Shown here: one piece after another, positions 22,207 to 33,408 of the stretch
How positions within the stretch are numbered: the stretch's first letter is position 1
Layout: each line of letters opens with the position of its first letter
NCBI RefSeq assembly: GCF_023091745.1
Contig: NC_068925.1
Location: 71,799,085 to 71,863,084 of the forward strand
DNA from: Budorcas taxicolor
Taxonomy: Eukaryota > Chordata > Mammalia > Artiodactyla > Bovidae
Length of the DNA stretch: 64,000 nt
Direction of reading: 5' to 3'
Program-made: the position numbers and the translations under genes
Notes under the pieces: generated by a model
What the model saw: only the letters and a program-made list of their open reading frames with translations
Database searches by the model: none
Told to the model about the DNA's origin: nothing

Positions 22207-23049
22207 TTGATATGCAGATGACACCATCCTTTTGGCAGAAAGTGAAGAGGACTAAAGAGCTTCTTGATGAAAGTGAAAGAGGAGAGTGAAAAAGCTGGCT
22301 TAAAACTCAACATTCAGAAAACTAAGATCATGGCAGCCAGTCCCATCACTTCATGGCAAAAAATGGGGAAACAGTGACAGACTTTATTTTCTTGGGCTCC
22401 AAAATCACTGCAGAGGGGGACTGCAGCCATGAAATTGAAAGATGCTTGCTCCTTGGAAGAAAACCTATAACAAACCTAGACAGCATATTAAAAAGCATAC
22501 ACATTACTTTGCCAACAAAGGTCTGTCTAGTCAAAGCTATGGTTTTTCCAGTAGTCATGTATGGATGTGAGAGTTGGACCATAAAGAAAGCTGAGCATGG
22601 AAGAATTGATGCTTTTGAGCTGTGGTGTTGGAGAAACTCTTGTGAGTCCCTTGGACTGCAAGGAGATCCAACCGTCCATCCTAAGGGAAATAAGTCCTGA
22701 ATATTTATTGGAAGGACTGATCCTGAAGCTGAAGCTCCAATGCTTTGGCCACCTGATGCAAAGAACCAACTCATTAGAAAAGACCCTGATGCTGGGAAAG
22801 ATTGAAGACAGGAGAAGAATTGGACGACAGAGGATGAGATGGTTGGATGGCATCATCGACTCAATGGACATGAGTTTGAGCAAGCTGAGGGAGTTGGTGA
22901 TGGACAGGGAAGCCTGGTGTGCTGCAGTCCATGGGGTCACAAAGAGTCGGACATGACTAAGTGACTGAACTGAACTAAACTGACAACTAGTTGCCAGGAA
23001 GGGTGGGAGATATAATCTTTTAGCTTGCCTAGGATTTACTGAGAAAGAA

Positions 23050-23345
23050 GAATATCGTTTCAAACATTACCCTGAGCCAAAAAAGCTAGGATACAAAAAG
23101 AGTACACACTGTATGATTCTATTTGTATGAAACTCTGGTAGTCACATCTAATTTCTAGTGAGATTTTTGATTGCAAGCCAGGATTGAATAGGATGAAGTC
23201 AAAGGAAACTTTGGGGAATGAGGGAAGTATTCTGTAACTTGATTACATGAGTGTATAAATTTGTCAAAATTCATCCAAGTGTATGCTTAAAATGGATGTG
23301 CTTGTGTATATAAACTATACCTCAGTAAAGTTCATTTTTATAAGT
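23050..23345 (+). mobile_element. old L1 3' UTR fragment
   Basis: Words typical of L1 3' UTRs: aaaagagtacacactgtatg, attctatttgtatgaaac, and the end tatacctcagtaaagttc. Confidence 0.6.
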
Positions 23346-23822
23346 ATGGAAAATCCCAGAAGCCATAACAAAACTAACATAAATGTTGTTCATGTCTATC
23401 AACTCTTCATTCATTTGCTTACCTTAACATGATTGAAATCAGAATGCGCATAATGACTTTGAATCTTGCTTTTTTCACTTAACATTACATCATAAAATTT
23501 TCCCATAAAATGCTTCATTAATATTCATAATTGCCATTTTAAATGACTCTATAATCTTTTGGGAATTGAATATGTAGTATACGTTTACCAAAAAAATTGA
23601 GAAACACCCTACACAGTAACAACTCAGTTTCCCCCCCAACTCTGACCTTTAAGGCCCTGTACTTAGAAGCAGTGGACATCCAGTTTCTAGTATGTACATT
23701 CAGAAATATTCTATGCACAAAAAGACATAGATATGAACATCTTTCCCTCTCCTTGTAGACATAAATAAGACAGTATGAGAAACTTCCTTTTCCTCGCAAT
23801 ACAGCTTGGATACCATCTCCTG
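23346..23822. other. unassigned A/T-rich DNA
   Basis: The part at about 23440-23545 (ttttttcacttaacattac) resembles antisense L1 3' UTR, but I cannot assign it firmly. No gene seen. Confidence 0.4.
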
Positions 23823-23833
23823 TTCACACATCA

Positions 23834-24938
23834 GTCAGTCAGTCAGTCAGTTCAGTTGCCCAGTCGTGTCTGACTCTTTGTGACCCCATGAATCGCAGCA
23901 CACCAGGCCTCCCTGTCCATCACCAACTCCCGGAGTTCACTCAGACTCATCGAGTCCGTGATGCCATCCAGCCATCTCATCTTCTGTTGTCCCCTTCTCC
24001 TCCTGCCCCCAATCCCTCCCAGCATCAAAGTCTTTTCCAATGAGTCAACTCTTCGCATGAGGTGGCCAAAGTACTGGAGTTTCAGCTTTAGCATCATTCC
24101 TTCCAAAGAAATCCCAGGGCTGATCTCCTTCAGAATGGACTGGTTGGATCTCCTTGCAGTCCAAGGGACTCTCGAGAGTCTTCTCCAACACCACAGTTCA
24201 AAAGCATCAGTTCTTCGATGCTCAGCCTTCTTCACAGTCCAACTCTCACATCCATACATGACCACTGGAAAAACCATAGCCTTGACTAGACGGACCTTAG
24301 TCGGCAAAGTAATGTCTCTGCTTTTGAATATGCTATCTAGGTTGGTCATAACTTTTCTTCCAAGGAGCAAGTGTCTTTTAATTTCATGGCTACAGTCACC
24401 ATCTGCAGTGATTTTGGAGCCCCCCAAAATAAAATCTGTCACTGTTTCCACTGTTTCCCCATCTATTTCCCATGAAGTGATGGGACCGGATGCCATGATC
24501 TTCGTTTCCTGAATGTTGAGCTTTAAGCCAACTTTTTCACTCTCCTCTTTCACTTTCATCAAGAGGCTTTTTAGTTCCTCTTCACTTTCTGCCATAAGAG
24601 TGGTATCATCTGCATATCTGAGGTTATTGATATATCTCCCGGCAATCTTGATTCCAGCTTGTGCTTCTTCCAGTCCAGCGTTTCTCATGATGTACTGTGG
24701 ATAGAAGTTAAATAAGCAGGGTGACAATATACAGCCTAGACGTACTATTTTTCCTATTTGGAACCAGTCTGTTGTTCCATGTCCAGTTCTAACTGTTGCT
24801 TCCTGACCTGCATACAGGTTTCTCAAGAGGCAGGTCAGGTGGTCTGGTATTCCCATCTGTCTCAGAATTTTCCACAGTTAATTGTGATCCACACAGTGAA
24901 AGGCTTTGGCATAGACAATAAAGCAGAAATAGATGTTT
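23834..24938 (-). mobile_element. young 5'-truncated BovB LINE with long open frame
   Basis: Clean BovB copy with target duplication ttcacacatca at 23823-23833 and 24939-24949. Its 3' tail is a GACT/CTGA repeat (23834-23850 on the + strand). An uninterrupted frame of 334 codons (24856 to 23852) encodes the C-terminal reverse transcriptase with the catalytic YADD motif (NNLRYADDTTLMAES) and the RTE C-terminal block ending in VMDREAWCAA. Lacking the endonuclease and the first RT motifs, it cannot move itself. Confidence 0.95.
23852..24856 (-). pseudogene. BovB reverse transcriptase C-terminal fragment (334 codons open)
   Basis: Begins at MGIPDHLTCLLRNLYAG, a methionine internal to the family protein, so the start is only the first ATG in the truncated copy. 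Motifs in order: GCILSPCLFNFY (motif B-like region, residues 40-52), YADD at about 83-86, then the connection domain (VFPVVMYGCESWTVKKAEHR) and a C-terminal RRRRGQQKMRWLDGI block. The family enzyme is about three times longer and primes on nicked target DNA. No promoter or intact 5' half is present, so I treat it as a retrotransposon relic rather than a host gene. Confidence 0.85.
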
Positions 24939-24989
24939 TTCACACATCAAAACAGGTCAAATTCTTTTTAACCCCTGCAAGTGTTCTAT

Positions 24990-25190
24990 CTAGTTATTGT
25001 TTAGTCACTTAGTTGTGTCTGACTCTTTGTGACCCCATGGACTGTCGCTCCTCTGTCCATGGGATTTCCCAGGCGAGAATTCTGGAGTGGGTTGCCATTT
25101 CCTTCTCCAGGGGATCTTCCTGACCCAGGGATTGAACCCACGCTTCCTGCTGGCAGGTGGATATTTTTCCACTGAGCCAACTGGGAAGTC
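24990..25190 (-). mobile_element. Bov-tA SINE
   Basis: Complete copy next to the BovB. Target duplication tgttctat at 24982-24989 and 25191-25198. Confidence 0.9.
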
Positions 25191-25198
25191 TGTTCTAT

Positions 25199-25933
25199 AT
25201 GGTACTTAACCAGTATTGATAAACACTTAGGGTTTTCCCAAGTCTTTTTTTTTTTTTCTATCTCGCATACCACAAGATAAAATGTTGACGTTTTGACTCA
25301 GCTGCCAAGTAAAAGTAGATGCTACGTTCCAAAGCAAGAGCTAGCCTGTATGTGAAATTTACCACAAATGTAGCTGAAAGCTGGTGACATGACCATTGAA
25401 ACCTCTGAGCTACACTGAGAATATAAAAGGATGGAGAGAGAAGAGTTGGTGAAAGGATTTGTGAGGGCATCCTCCAACCCCCAAGGTCAAGAAAGACTTG
25501 ATTCAATAGATAACTCAAAGGGCTCAGGATGCCCGTCCTGCAGCCTGGGGTCTGTCCTCTGCCTGGGAGATGCTGGGGAGGAGAGAAATGCGAGAACGCT
25601 ATCTTAAAGGTATAAAGTGGTGTGGCTGCTGCCTCCACTCCTCTTGTGGGCTTGGGACTTTTCCAGAGAAAACTACATTCATGAGTTTCCCCGTGCAGCA
25701 GTTGCAGCTAAGCCAGGGCCATCTCCCACTCCCCATCCTCCTCTCTTCCTCCCGTCTGTCAGCTGGAGGTTCAGGAGGCCAACTTTTATCTCCTTGCCCA
25801 CAGATCACAGCCTGTTCCTCCCATATTCTCAGCACAAGACGGGCTAGGACCTCTGGATTAGGTCTGGCACAGTGTGCAGCCTGGCTCCTTGCCTTTGACC
25901 CTTCTTGGCCCCCAGCCCACTTACCCTGCAGGT
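25199..25933. other. unassigned intergenic DNA
   Basis: A T-run lies at 25246-25258. No gene recognised; open frames here overlap on both strands with no domain. Confidence 0.5.
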
Positions 25934-26150
25934 TGGGCTGAAGGGGCGCTAGTGGTAAAGAATCCACCTGCCAACGCAGCAGCCACAAGAGACCCGGTTT
26001 TGATCCCTGGGTCAGGAAGTTCCCCTGGAGAAGGAAATGGCAACCCACTCCAGTATTCTTGCCTGGAGAATCCCATGGACAGAGGAACCTGGCAGGTTAA
26101 AAGTTCATGGGATCTCAAAGAGTTGGACACGACTGGGCACTTGTCAGCAG
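25934..26150 (+). mobile_element. Bov-tA SINE
   Basis: Head gggctgaaggggcgctagtg, box-B-like ggttttgatccctggg, body cccactccagtattcttgcc and tail acacgactgggcactt. Confidence 0.9.
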
Positions 26151-26702
26151 TGGGTCACTGTGCTGAGCCTGAAGGGCTTGTCTCCTCCTTCCTACCACCT
26201 GCATCAAGACAGGGGCTGCCTCTGGCCCCACTGCTGCTCTCCTGGGGGACCCTGCTTTCTGGGCTTCTTCCCTCTCACTGGGCCAGCTTCCAAGGTCATG
26301 ACCTGCACACACCCCCATGCGGTCCTTCTCGAAGTCTTCAGGTTGTTCTCTCTCTGCTCCTCTCACCCTCAACCAAGCTCAGGGCTGGCTGCCCCCACAA
26401 CAAGGCATGTGCTCAGAGAGGGCCAGCCCCTGTTAGCATCCTTGGGAGCAAAGCGAAATTCCTCTGGGAGAGTCACTGCCCGTGAAGACTTTAATGTGTT
26501 TCGAAGGGCGTGAGGATCTTGCTGAAATGCACACCCTGACCCAGGAGACATGGATGCTGCAAGTCTGCGTTTCCAACAAGCTCCTCAGTGATGCCAGCGC
26601 CCTGTGGACCGAACGCTGAGTGGCAAAGCCAAAGTGAATTATTTAGGAGGTCATTCTTTGGAGTCATCTCATGAGGCCAGCAGAGCAGACAGAACTAAAG
26701 AT
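26151..26702. other. unassigned intergenic DNA
   Basis: Nothing recognised. The 203-codon frame at 25874-26485 starts in the SINE and is not a gene. Confidence 0.5.
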
Positions 26703-26908
26703 GAAAGTGAAAGTGAAATCGCTCAGTCGTGTCTGACTCTGCGACCCCATGGGCTGTAGCCCACCAGGTTCTTCCATCCATAGGATTTTCTGGCAAGAAG
26801 ACTGGAGTGGGTTGCTATTTCTTCCTCCAGGGGATATTCCTGACCCAGGGATCAAACCCAGGTCTCCCGCATTGCAGGCAGATTCTACCGTCTGAGCCAC
26901 AAGGGAAT
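26703..26908 (-). mobile_element. Bov-tA SINE
   Basis: Complete copy, - strand, with target duplication taaagat at 26696-26702 and 26909-26915. Confidence 0.9.
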
Positions 26909-26915
26909 TAAAGAT

Positions 26916-27340
26916 AAATTATTTAGATATTGTAAAATACCAGGGCTTTTATTTCTTCCAAGGATATGTATTATCATGGAGTGGAGTGACAGGGGTTTAA
27001 AAAGAGTCCAGTGAATCTGCTGCAATAAAGAGGGAAGCACTGGGAGGCACAGGTGTGTGAAGACCTCGAAACAGCTTGAAAATGCCTGATTCTCGCCCAC
27101 AGGCCAGAGTTCTATGACTGATTCTCTTACCCATTTTTTTTGTTGCTGTTGACAATAAGTGCCATTTTTAGGGGATTTTCTAGCACTCCTTGAGTATGTT
27201 CTTATATATGCATTGAACAAATGAACAAATAATTGGATTTGTTTGCTTAGAAATTAGTTTACTCATTGTACCAACATAAACTCTGGTCCCATCATGGTGT
27301 TGTCACAAAGTCTGTGCACAGCCCCCGTTAATGATGCTTT
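26916..27340. other. unassigned intergenic DNA
   Basis: No gene or clear repeat seen. Confidence 0.5.
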
Positions 27341-27347
27341 CCCCAAA

Positions 27348-27650
27348 GCAGCCTAAAGGAGATCAGTCCTGGGTGTTCATTGGAAGGACTGATGTTGAAG
27401 CTGAAACTCCAATACTTTGGCCACCTAATGCGAAGAGCTGACTCATTGGAAAAGACCCCGATGCTGGGAAAGATTGGGGGCAAGAGGAGAAGGGGACGAC
27501 AGAGGATGAGATGCTTGGATGGCATCACCGACTCAATGGACATGGGTTTGGGTGAACTCCAGGAGTTGGTGATGGCCAGGGAGGCCTGGTGCTGCGGTTC
27601 ATGGGGTCGCAAAGAGTCGGACACGACTGAGCAACTGAACTGAACTGAAC
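27348..27650 (+). mobile_element. BovB LINE 3' end, 5'-truncated
   Basis: About 300 bases ending in the BovB tail gaactgaactgaac. The RT C-terminus (MEGLMLKLKLQYFGHLMRRA and following) is still readable at 27380-27643. Probable target duplication ccccaaa at 27341-27347 and 27650-27656. Confidence 0.9.
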
Positions 27651-27656
27651 CCCAAA

Positions 27657-29261
27657 CCTAAGCTGGGCTCCCGTCAGGTGCCTTCTATTGCCCCTAAAAT
27701 GCTCAGGGATTCCTCAGGATTACATGGATGTGTTTTCCTGAGCAAGGCTTAACAATTGCTGTTGCTGCCTTGCAAGGACAGCCGGTAGCAGCTCTCTCCT
27801 GTTATCCTCACCTCCCTGGTCTGCGTCGTGTTGGGGTGGAGGTGCAGGAGGACAGGCAGGGAAGCTAAGAGCTGTCTCGAGAGGTGGCCGAGAACGGCTG
27901 CCCCATGGTTTCCCTCTGAGTCATCAGGGCAGGGATGAGCTTGGAGAAGCGGGGTTTTCCTGCCAGGGTTCGATCTCTCTGGGTGTGAGCAGATGCAATT
28001 GGCTCTGCAGCCTGGCAACCAATACCCACCCCCACCCCTGTGGCTCCTGCCTCATTTGCCTCATGATCTACATGGCTGGGTCTTAGACAGTAGCGGGTAA
28101 GTCTTATTCAGAAACGTTTAGGCAGATGCATGTTCTCTGCATACCTATGCAAGTGAAGAGTTCTTTGGAGTGATGGCAGGATCAGGGAACCAGATTTGGG
28201 GCTGTTTTCTCACCTGGGCATTTCTACCAGCTGTGCCAGCTGCTCACGTGCTCAGAGCCACGAAGCTTCAGTGTCTCACCCGGGTCCGCCTTATGAAGCA
28301 GCACCTCAGGTGGGGCCCTTGGCCTTGGAGTGGAGGGGACGTAGAATTGATAAACACGGCCCTGGCTTTTGAGGAACTAATAGTCGGAGGCAGGAAGAGA
28401 AGCAAAGTAAGATCCTGAAAAGTCATGAAAGAACTTCTGTGTAAATGGGTTTAGGAAGCGTAAGGGCCGAGGGTGGTGATCACAGAGAGAACCGAGGTGC
28501 TGCAGCCCTTGGGGGGCAGGGGAAGCAGAGGGGAGTTTGCTGCATCCTCCAGGAAGTTACGAAACCTCTCTAAGCTTTGCTGTCCCCCCTACAGTGGGTG
28601 AGACAGTTACACCTACCTGCTCAGCTGTTTTGAGAGGGAAATGACATAACAAATATAAAATGCCTGGAGCAGCCTCTGCTCCGAGTGACCAATGTCAGTC
28701 ATCATTACTGTCAATAGGACGGAACTCCATGCAACTCCATCACCTGTCACAGGTGGACCAACCGTGACGCTGTCTGGTGTATTTAGTTTTCCACTGTGAG
28801 GAAGGCCTGCCCTGAGCCTCACATCCTCAAAGCTTGGGTTTTCTGTGGACTCTACACCAGCAATGAATGAACGGCTGGGCAAAGTGCCATCTGTGGCTAC
28901 CAAACAGGACAGACCAGAATGAGGCTGAGAGGTCCATTTGAGGGTAAACCTCAGGACTGCAGCCTCGGGGGTAGAGAGTGTAACTCGCTTCCCACCCACA
29001 GCCAGGTGAGGCTGGAACAGGCTGGTCGACTGAGAGGTTACATGGTGAGTAGTTAGGAGCATAGGGCCAAACCAGGTTCAGATTTCAGCACTGTCACCCT
29101 TGCTATGCCCTTGGGAAAGTGACCTTAACCTTGCTGCACCTCTGTTTCTTGATCCATCACAAAGTATTGTGAGAATCGGAGGAGTTAACACATACAAAGG
29201 GGTTGGAACCGTGGCAGGGAATCAACACAATGTATTAGCTAGTCTTATTTTTTTATTTATG
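27657..29261. other. intergenic DNA with two MIR-like fragments
   Basis: About 28590-28700 (gtgagacagttacacctacc) and 29070-29240 (cccttgggaaagtgacctta, tgtttcttgatccatcac) resemble + strand MIR SINEs. No gene recognised in the rest, including the frame at 28613-29062. Confidence 0.5.
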
Positions 29262-29466
29262 TGTGTTAATCACTCAGTTGCATCCGACTCTTTGCTACCC
29301 CACAGACTATAGCCCACCAGGCTCCTCTGTCTGTGGAATTCTCCAGGCATGAATACTGGAGTGTGTTGCCATTCCCTGCTCCAGGGGATCTCCCTGACCC
29401 AGGGATCGAACCCGGGTCTCCTGCAGTGCAGGCAGACTCTTTACCGCCTGAGCCACCAGGGAATCC
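29262..29466 (-). mobile_element. Bov-tA SINE
   Basis: Complete - strand copy; head at right reads ggattccctggtggctcagg in reverse. It directly abuts a CHR SINE. Confidence 0.9.
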
Positions 29467-29708
29467 CAAAGAGACGAAAGCGTGTTTTTGACTGGGCTGA
29501 GTCTTCGCCTCGTGTGGGCTTTCTCTGGTTGTGGCGAGGGGGAGCCCCTCTCCCGTGCGATGCGTGGGCTTCTCGTTGTGGTGGCCTCTCTTGGTGCAGA
29601 GCACACTTGGGCTTAGTTGCTCCGCGGCATGTGGAATCTTCCCAGACCAGGGCTTGAACCCAGGACCCCTGCATTAGCAGGTCACCATTGGACCACCAGG
29701 GAAGTCCC
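29467..29708 (-). mobile_element. CHR-type tRNA-Glu SINE
   Basis: The right end read in reverse begins gggacttccctggtggtcc, followed by the box-B-like gggttcaagccctgg and the CHR body. Confidence 0.85.
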
Positions 29709-30404
29709 TTAGCTATTCTTATTGAGCAGAGACCCCTGGGTATGAAATTCTGGGTTTTGTCCCCGTCTGATCATTTTTTTGGAGGCGACTGACGTGTGTA
29801 GGGTAGAGTGAGGGGAAATTGTGGCCAGTGGACCAAGGACACCCAGGTGGGCAGGCAGAGCCCTCTCCTTGCCCAAGTCTTCAGGGAAGCAGAGGATAGG
29901 ATAGGATGTTGGCCAGGAGGGAGGAGGAGGTGCTTGTCCAAGGCCAAACCGTTCCTCTAATGGACTTTCACGGATTTTTTTTTTAGCAACTTCCACGTGG
30001 AGGTTGGGTGGCACCTGCCCAAGGAGGCAGGTGGAGAATGGCTGTGTCTGCATGACCCTCCATGCCCACCTGCCACAGCTGTGCTTCCCCACCCCCAGCA
30101 GCCCCTCAGCCTGGCCTGGGTGCCTAAACCTTACCATCTGACTTTCCTGACCACGATTTTTCCTTCTTTCCTTTTATTTCTTTACTTAAACAAACAAAAA
30201 ACCCTTGCTGTGTCATACCTAGTTTTGTAGTTCACTTTAGGTCGCTCTCAGAATAGGCAGAGAATAAATAAACAAACTTACTCCTGGAGTTCTCATTTGC
30301 CTTTCTTGAAGTTTTTACAGCCCTGATTTTCAAACTAATTTTTTTCCAGAGAAATCCTTTTTTAAAAAATGAAATATTTCACAGACACCCTACAAATGTA
30401 TATT
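29709..30404. other. unassigned intergenic DNA
   Basis: No gene or clear repeat recognised; it becomes A/T-rich after about 30130. Confidence 0.5.
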
Positions 30405-30852
30405 ATACTTACCTTGGGCATTGTAGGTTTGGCTCTAGACCACCATGGTAAAGTGAATATTGCAATAAACCGAGTCTCACAGTTTTGGGGTTTCCCAATG
30501 TGTATAAAAGCTACGTTTACACTATAGTGCCACCTATTAAGTGTGCCATAGGATTATGTCCAAAAAAGTATACTAAAAATACTTGATGACTGAAAAATGA
30601 CAAAATAACCACAAAAATAGCATCAGAGATCACAGATCACAGATCACCATGGCCAATATAAATATAACAAAAAAGCTAGAAATGCTGTGAGAATTGCCAA
30701 AGTGTGACACAGAGAAATGAAGTGAGAAAACACTTGAAAAAATGGTGCTGATAGACTCGCCCGACCTAGGGTTGCTGCAAACCTTCAATTTATAAAAATA
30801 AGAATAATACCTGCAAAGCAAAAGAAAGTGAAGTGCAATAAAAAATATGCGA
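30405..30852. mobile_element. Tigger1-derived MITE (internally deleted)
   Basis: Left part (ggctctagaccaccatgg, cagttttggggtttcccaat) matches the first 200 bases of Tigger1. It then jumps to the last part (gatcacagatcaccatgg, tgacacagagaaatgaagtg, gatagactcgcccgac). The transposase is missing entirely. It parallels the ends of the full copy at 11049-14092. Confidence 0.85.
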
Positions 30853-31081
30853 ATATATTTATGTCTTACTCAGGTTAAAGCAGGAAAAGGGCTCCAAGTC
30901 CAGGCGCTGGCTGTCCCCTTTCTCCTGAGCTTAGCTCCCCAGCCTTAGCTCTGGGGAGCTCTGTTTGTAAACCACCAGTTGGCTCCATGGAAACCATGCC
31001 ACAGTGTTCAGTATGTCATTTAGAGGCAAAAAAAAATAAGGAAGTGAGATGACTGTATGACCTTTCGGACAGTTTGCTAAT

Positions 31082-31332
31082 TACTGCTGCTGCTGCTGCT
31101 GCTAAGTCGCTTCATTCGTGTCCGACTCTGTGCGACCCCATAGACGGCAGCCCACCAGGCTCCCCCATCCCTGGGATTCTCCAGGCAAGAACACTGGAGT
31201 GGGTTGCCATTTCCTTTTCCAATGCATGAAAGTGAAAAGTGAAAGTGAAAGTGAAGTCGCTCAGTTGTGTCTGACTTCTAGCGACCCCATGGACTGTAGC
31301 CCACCAGGCTCCTCCATCCATGGGATTTTCCA
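31082..31332 (-). mobile_element. BOV-A2 SINE
   Basis: Two BovA units in tandem with the gaaagtgaaaagtgaaag linker; a GCT repeat (about 31084-31102) forms its 3' tail. Confidence 0.9.
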
Positions 31333-32075
31333 TGGAATGCTAAAGAATGACTATTCATTCATATCTAACAGAAAAGAACTATGAACAAAAACAAAGTCTT
31401 GTTCATTCTTCTAGCATAAAAAAATAATCATTGAGAGTTTTAAGTAACAATTCGGTCTTAAACCTTACTGATGCAATGTCACTGTTGAACTGTGGTTCCT
31501 TGGTGCGAAATATACAAGAAAAAAATTCAGAAGTCATTCTGGAACAGAGTGTTAATCGATCATCAACACAAGCTGTATCAGCTGTATCTGTATCAACTGC
31601 TTCTGTCTCCCGCAAACCAGTGAATTCCCGAATGCCTCCATTTGTCTGTCTCCCTGTTTAACAACACTCTTCCTCCTCAACTCCCAGCTCCATGAAGCCT
31701 CTGTGATCTATCTCGTCCAAACCCTATAGGCCTCCTAGGGCAAGCGCAGGCTGCTCTGAGCCAGGCAGCACACCTGGCTCCCCCAGGGAGGGGATAGTCT
31801 GGGGTCTGAGTCCCTTTGCACTTAGTGGTCAGCCTCACTGCCACCATTAGGCTCTACTTCTGCCTGGTACCTAGCACAGCATCTGCTTCTAAAATAATAA
31901 AAACCTTCATGGCCTTGTTGGTATACAGTCGAATGTATTAATATTATATATGCAAACATTTTCTTGAGACTTTCTTCTGATTAAAAAATAATTTTTTTGT
32001 AAGCCTCTCAAAGTTTTGTGGGCCCTTTGCACTATGCAGGTATATAAGGCTACTGCTTGCTAGTATATGTGGACT
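31333..32075. other. unassigned intergenic DNA
   Basis: No gene recognised. A - strand frame of 70 codons (31403-31615) has no known domain. Confidence 0.5.
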
Positions 32076-32190
32076 GAGCAATTTGCTTAACTTCTCTGGG
32101 CTTAGTTTTCTCATTTGTAAAATGAGGATAATAATAGGACTCAATATGCAAAAGTAAATGTTAGATATTACTTGTTTTGTTTTGCACAAT
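32076..32190 (+). mobile_element. MIR SINE core
   Basis: Contains gcttaacttctctgggctta and ttctcatttgtaaaatgagg, the conserved MIR core phrases. Confidence 0.75.
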
Positions 32191-32213
32191 TAAAAAGAGA
32201 GAAACACAAGGGA

Positions 32214-32818
32214 TTGTTGTTGTCGTTTTTCAGTTGCTCAGTTGTGTCCAACTCTTGGCCACCCCATGGTCTGCAGCACACCTGACTTCCCTGTCCTTCA
32301 CTACGCCCAGAGCTTGCTCAAACTCACGTCCATCAAGTCGGTGATGCCATCCAGCCATCTCATCCTCTGTCGTCCGCTTCTCCTCCTGTCTTCAACCTTT
32401 CCTAGCATCAGAGTCTTTTCTAATGAGTCAGTTCTTTGCATCAGGTGGCCAAAGCATTGGAACTTCAGCTTCAGGATCAGCTGCCAATGAATATTCAGGA
32501 CTGGTTTCCCTTACGATGGACTAGTTGGATCTCCTTGCAGTCCAAGGGACTCTCAAGAGTCTTCTCTAATACCATAGTTTAAAAGCATCAATGCTTCGAT
32601 GCTCAGCCTTCTTTATGGTCCAACTCTCACATCCATACATGACTACTGGAAAAACCATAGTTTTGACTAGACAGACCTTTGTTGGCAAAGTAGTGTCTCT
32701 GCTTTTTAACATGCTATCTAGGTTTGTCACAGCTTTTCTTCCAAGGAGCAAGCATCTTTTAATTACATGGCTGTAGTGCCCATCTGCAGTGATTTTGGAG
32801 CCCAAGAAAATAAAGTCT
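32214..32818 (-). mobile_element. BovB LINE, 5'-truncated, inactive
   Basis: About 600 bases of the 3' end. The RT C-terminal fragment (KICLVK-like, CESWTIKKAEHRS) is read at 32566-32805, broken by frameshifts further on. Confidence 0.9.
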
Positions 32819-33199
32819 TGTGCTGTGATCCAACCTCAAATCTAGTGTATCCTTGTATTCTTGGCAAAAAAAAAAAAAAAGTCTTCCTATTTCAAAGGAA
32901 AAGCAAGCACCACAAACACACACACACACACAAATAATAAATGAAACCAAACCAAAAGCCCTTTCCGAGACATCCAAGAACTCTTGCCAAACACCAACTC
33001 GATGAGTTCACAGTAAATGAATCAGAGACACAAGGCTTAGATTTCCCTCTCAAAGTCCCAAGAGGGAAGCAGGAAGGCAAGAAATTCAGAGAGCGGCTGG
33101 TTGTGCCAGCCCAGCTCTGCCAGCTGAACAAGGGATCAGAAGTCCAAGAGCCCCTCAGACATCCTTCCCCTGGGCTCAATTCACATTTCTCATTGAACA
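32819..33199. other. unassigned DNA with A-run and CA repeat
   Basis: An A-run at 32866-32880 and a CA repeat at about 32916-32932. No gene recognised. Confidence 0.5.
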
Positions 33200-33408
33200 T
33201 AGGTTATAGCTCAGATGGTAAAGAATCCGCCTGCAATGCAGGAGACCCGGGCTTGATCCCTGGGTGGGGAAGATCCCCTGCAGCAGGGAATGGCTACCCT
33301 CTCCACTACTCTTGCCTGGGAAAATCCCATGGACAGAGGAGGCTTGTGGGCTATGGGCCAGGGGTTGCAAAGAGTCAGACATGACTGAACGACTAGCACT
33401 CTCCCAGA
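33200..33408 (+). mobile_element. Bov-tA SINE
   Basis: Lacks the first few bases of the head; aaagaatccgcctgcaatgc, then the BovA body and the tail agtcagacatgactgaacg. Confidence 0.9.

Larger units (their letters stand above)
20181..22986 (+). mobile_element. BovB (RTE) LINE with inverted 5' end, inactive
   Basis: From about 20278 the element runs in sense orientation through the end of the endonuclease region (SKNKTGS-like), the reverse transcriptase and the 3' tail at 22986. The first 100 bases (20175-20277) are the same element inverted. Target duplication ctagttgc at 20173-20180 and 22987-22994. Two younger SINEs sit inside (20466-20677 and 21955-22206). Reverse transcriptase fragments are read at 21123-21515, 21476-21769, 21702-21899, 22353-22700 and 22597-22956; frameshifts and stops destroy the protein. 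Confidence 0.9.
19900..23045 (+). repeat. old mammalian repeat split by the twin-primed BovB
   Basis: The left part (about 19900-20180; gtgtcatcagagacctagg, ccaaggtggttgctggggc, cacatgaccc) and the right part (22987-23045; ccaggaagggtgggagatataatc) are consecutive in a common ancient mammalian repeat whose name I am not sure of. The BovB between them fills the gap exactly at its target duplication. Confidence 0.55.

Noticed and set aside
23852..24856. A host gene for a reverse transcriptase
   Set aside because: It has BovB boundaries, tail and target duplication, and lacks the 5' half of the element.
25874..26485. 203-codon + strand frame
   Set aside because: It runs through a Bov-tA SINE and has no known domain.
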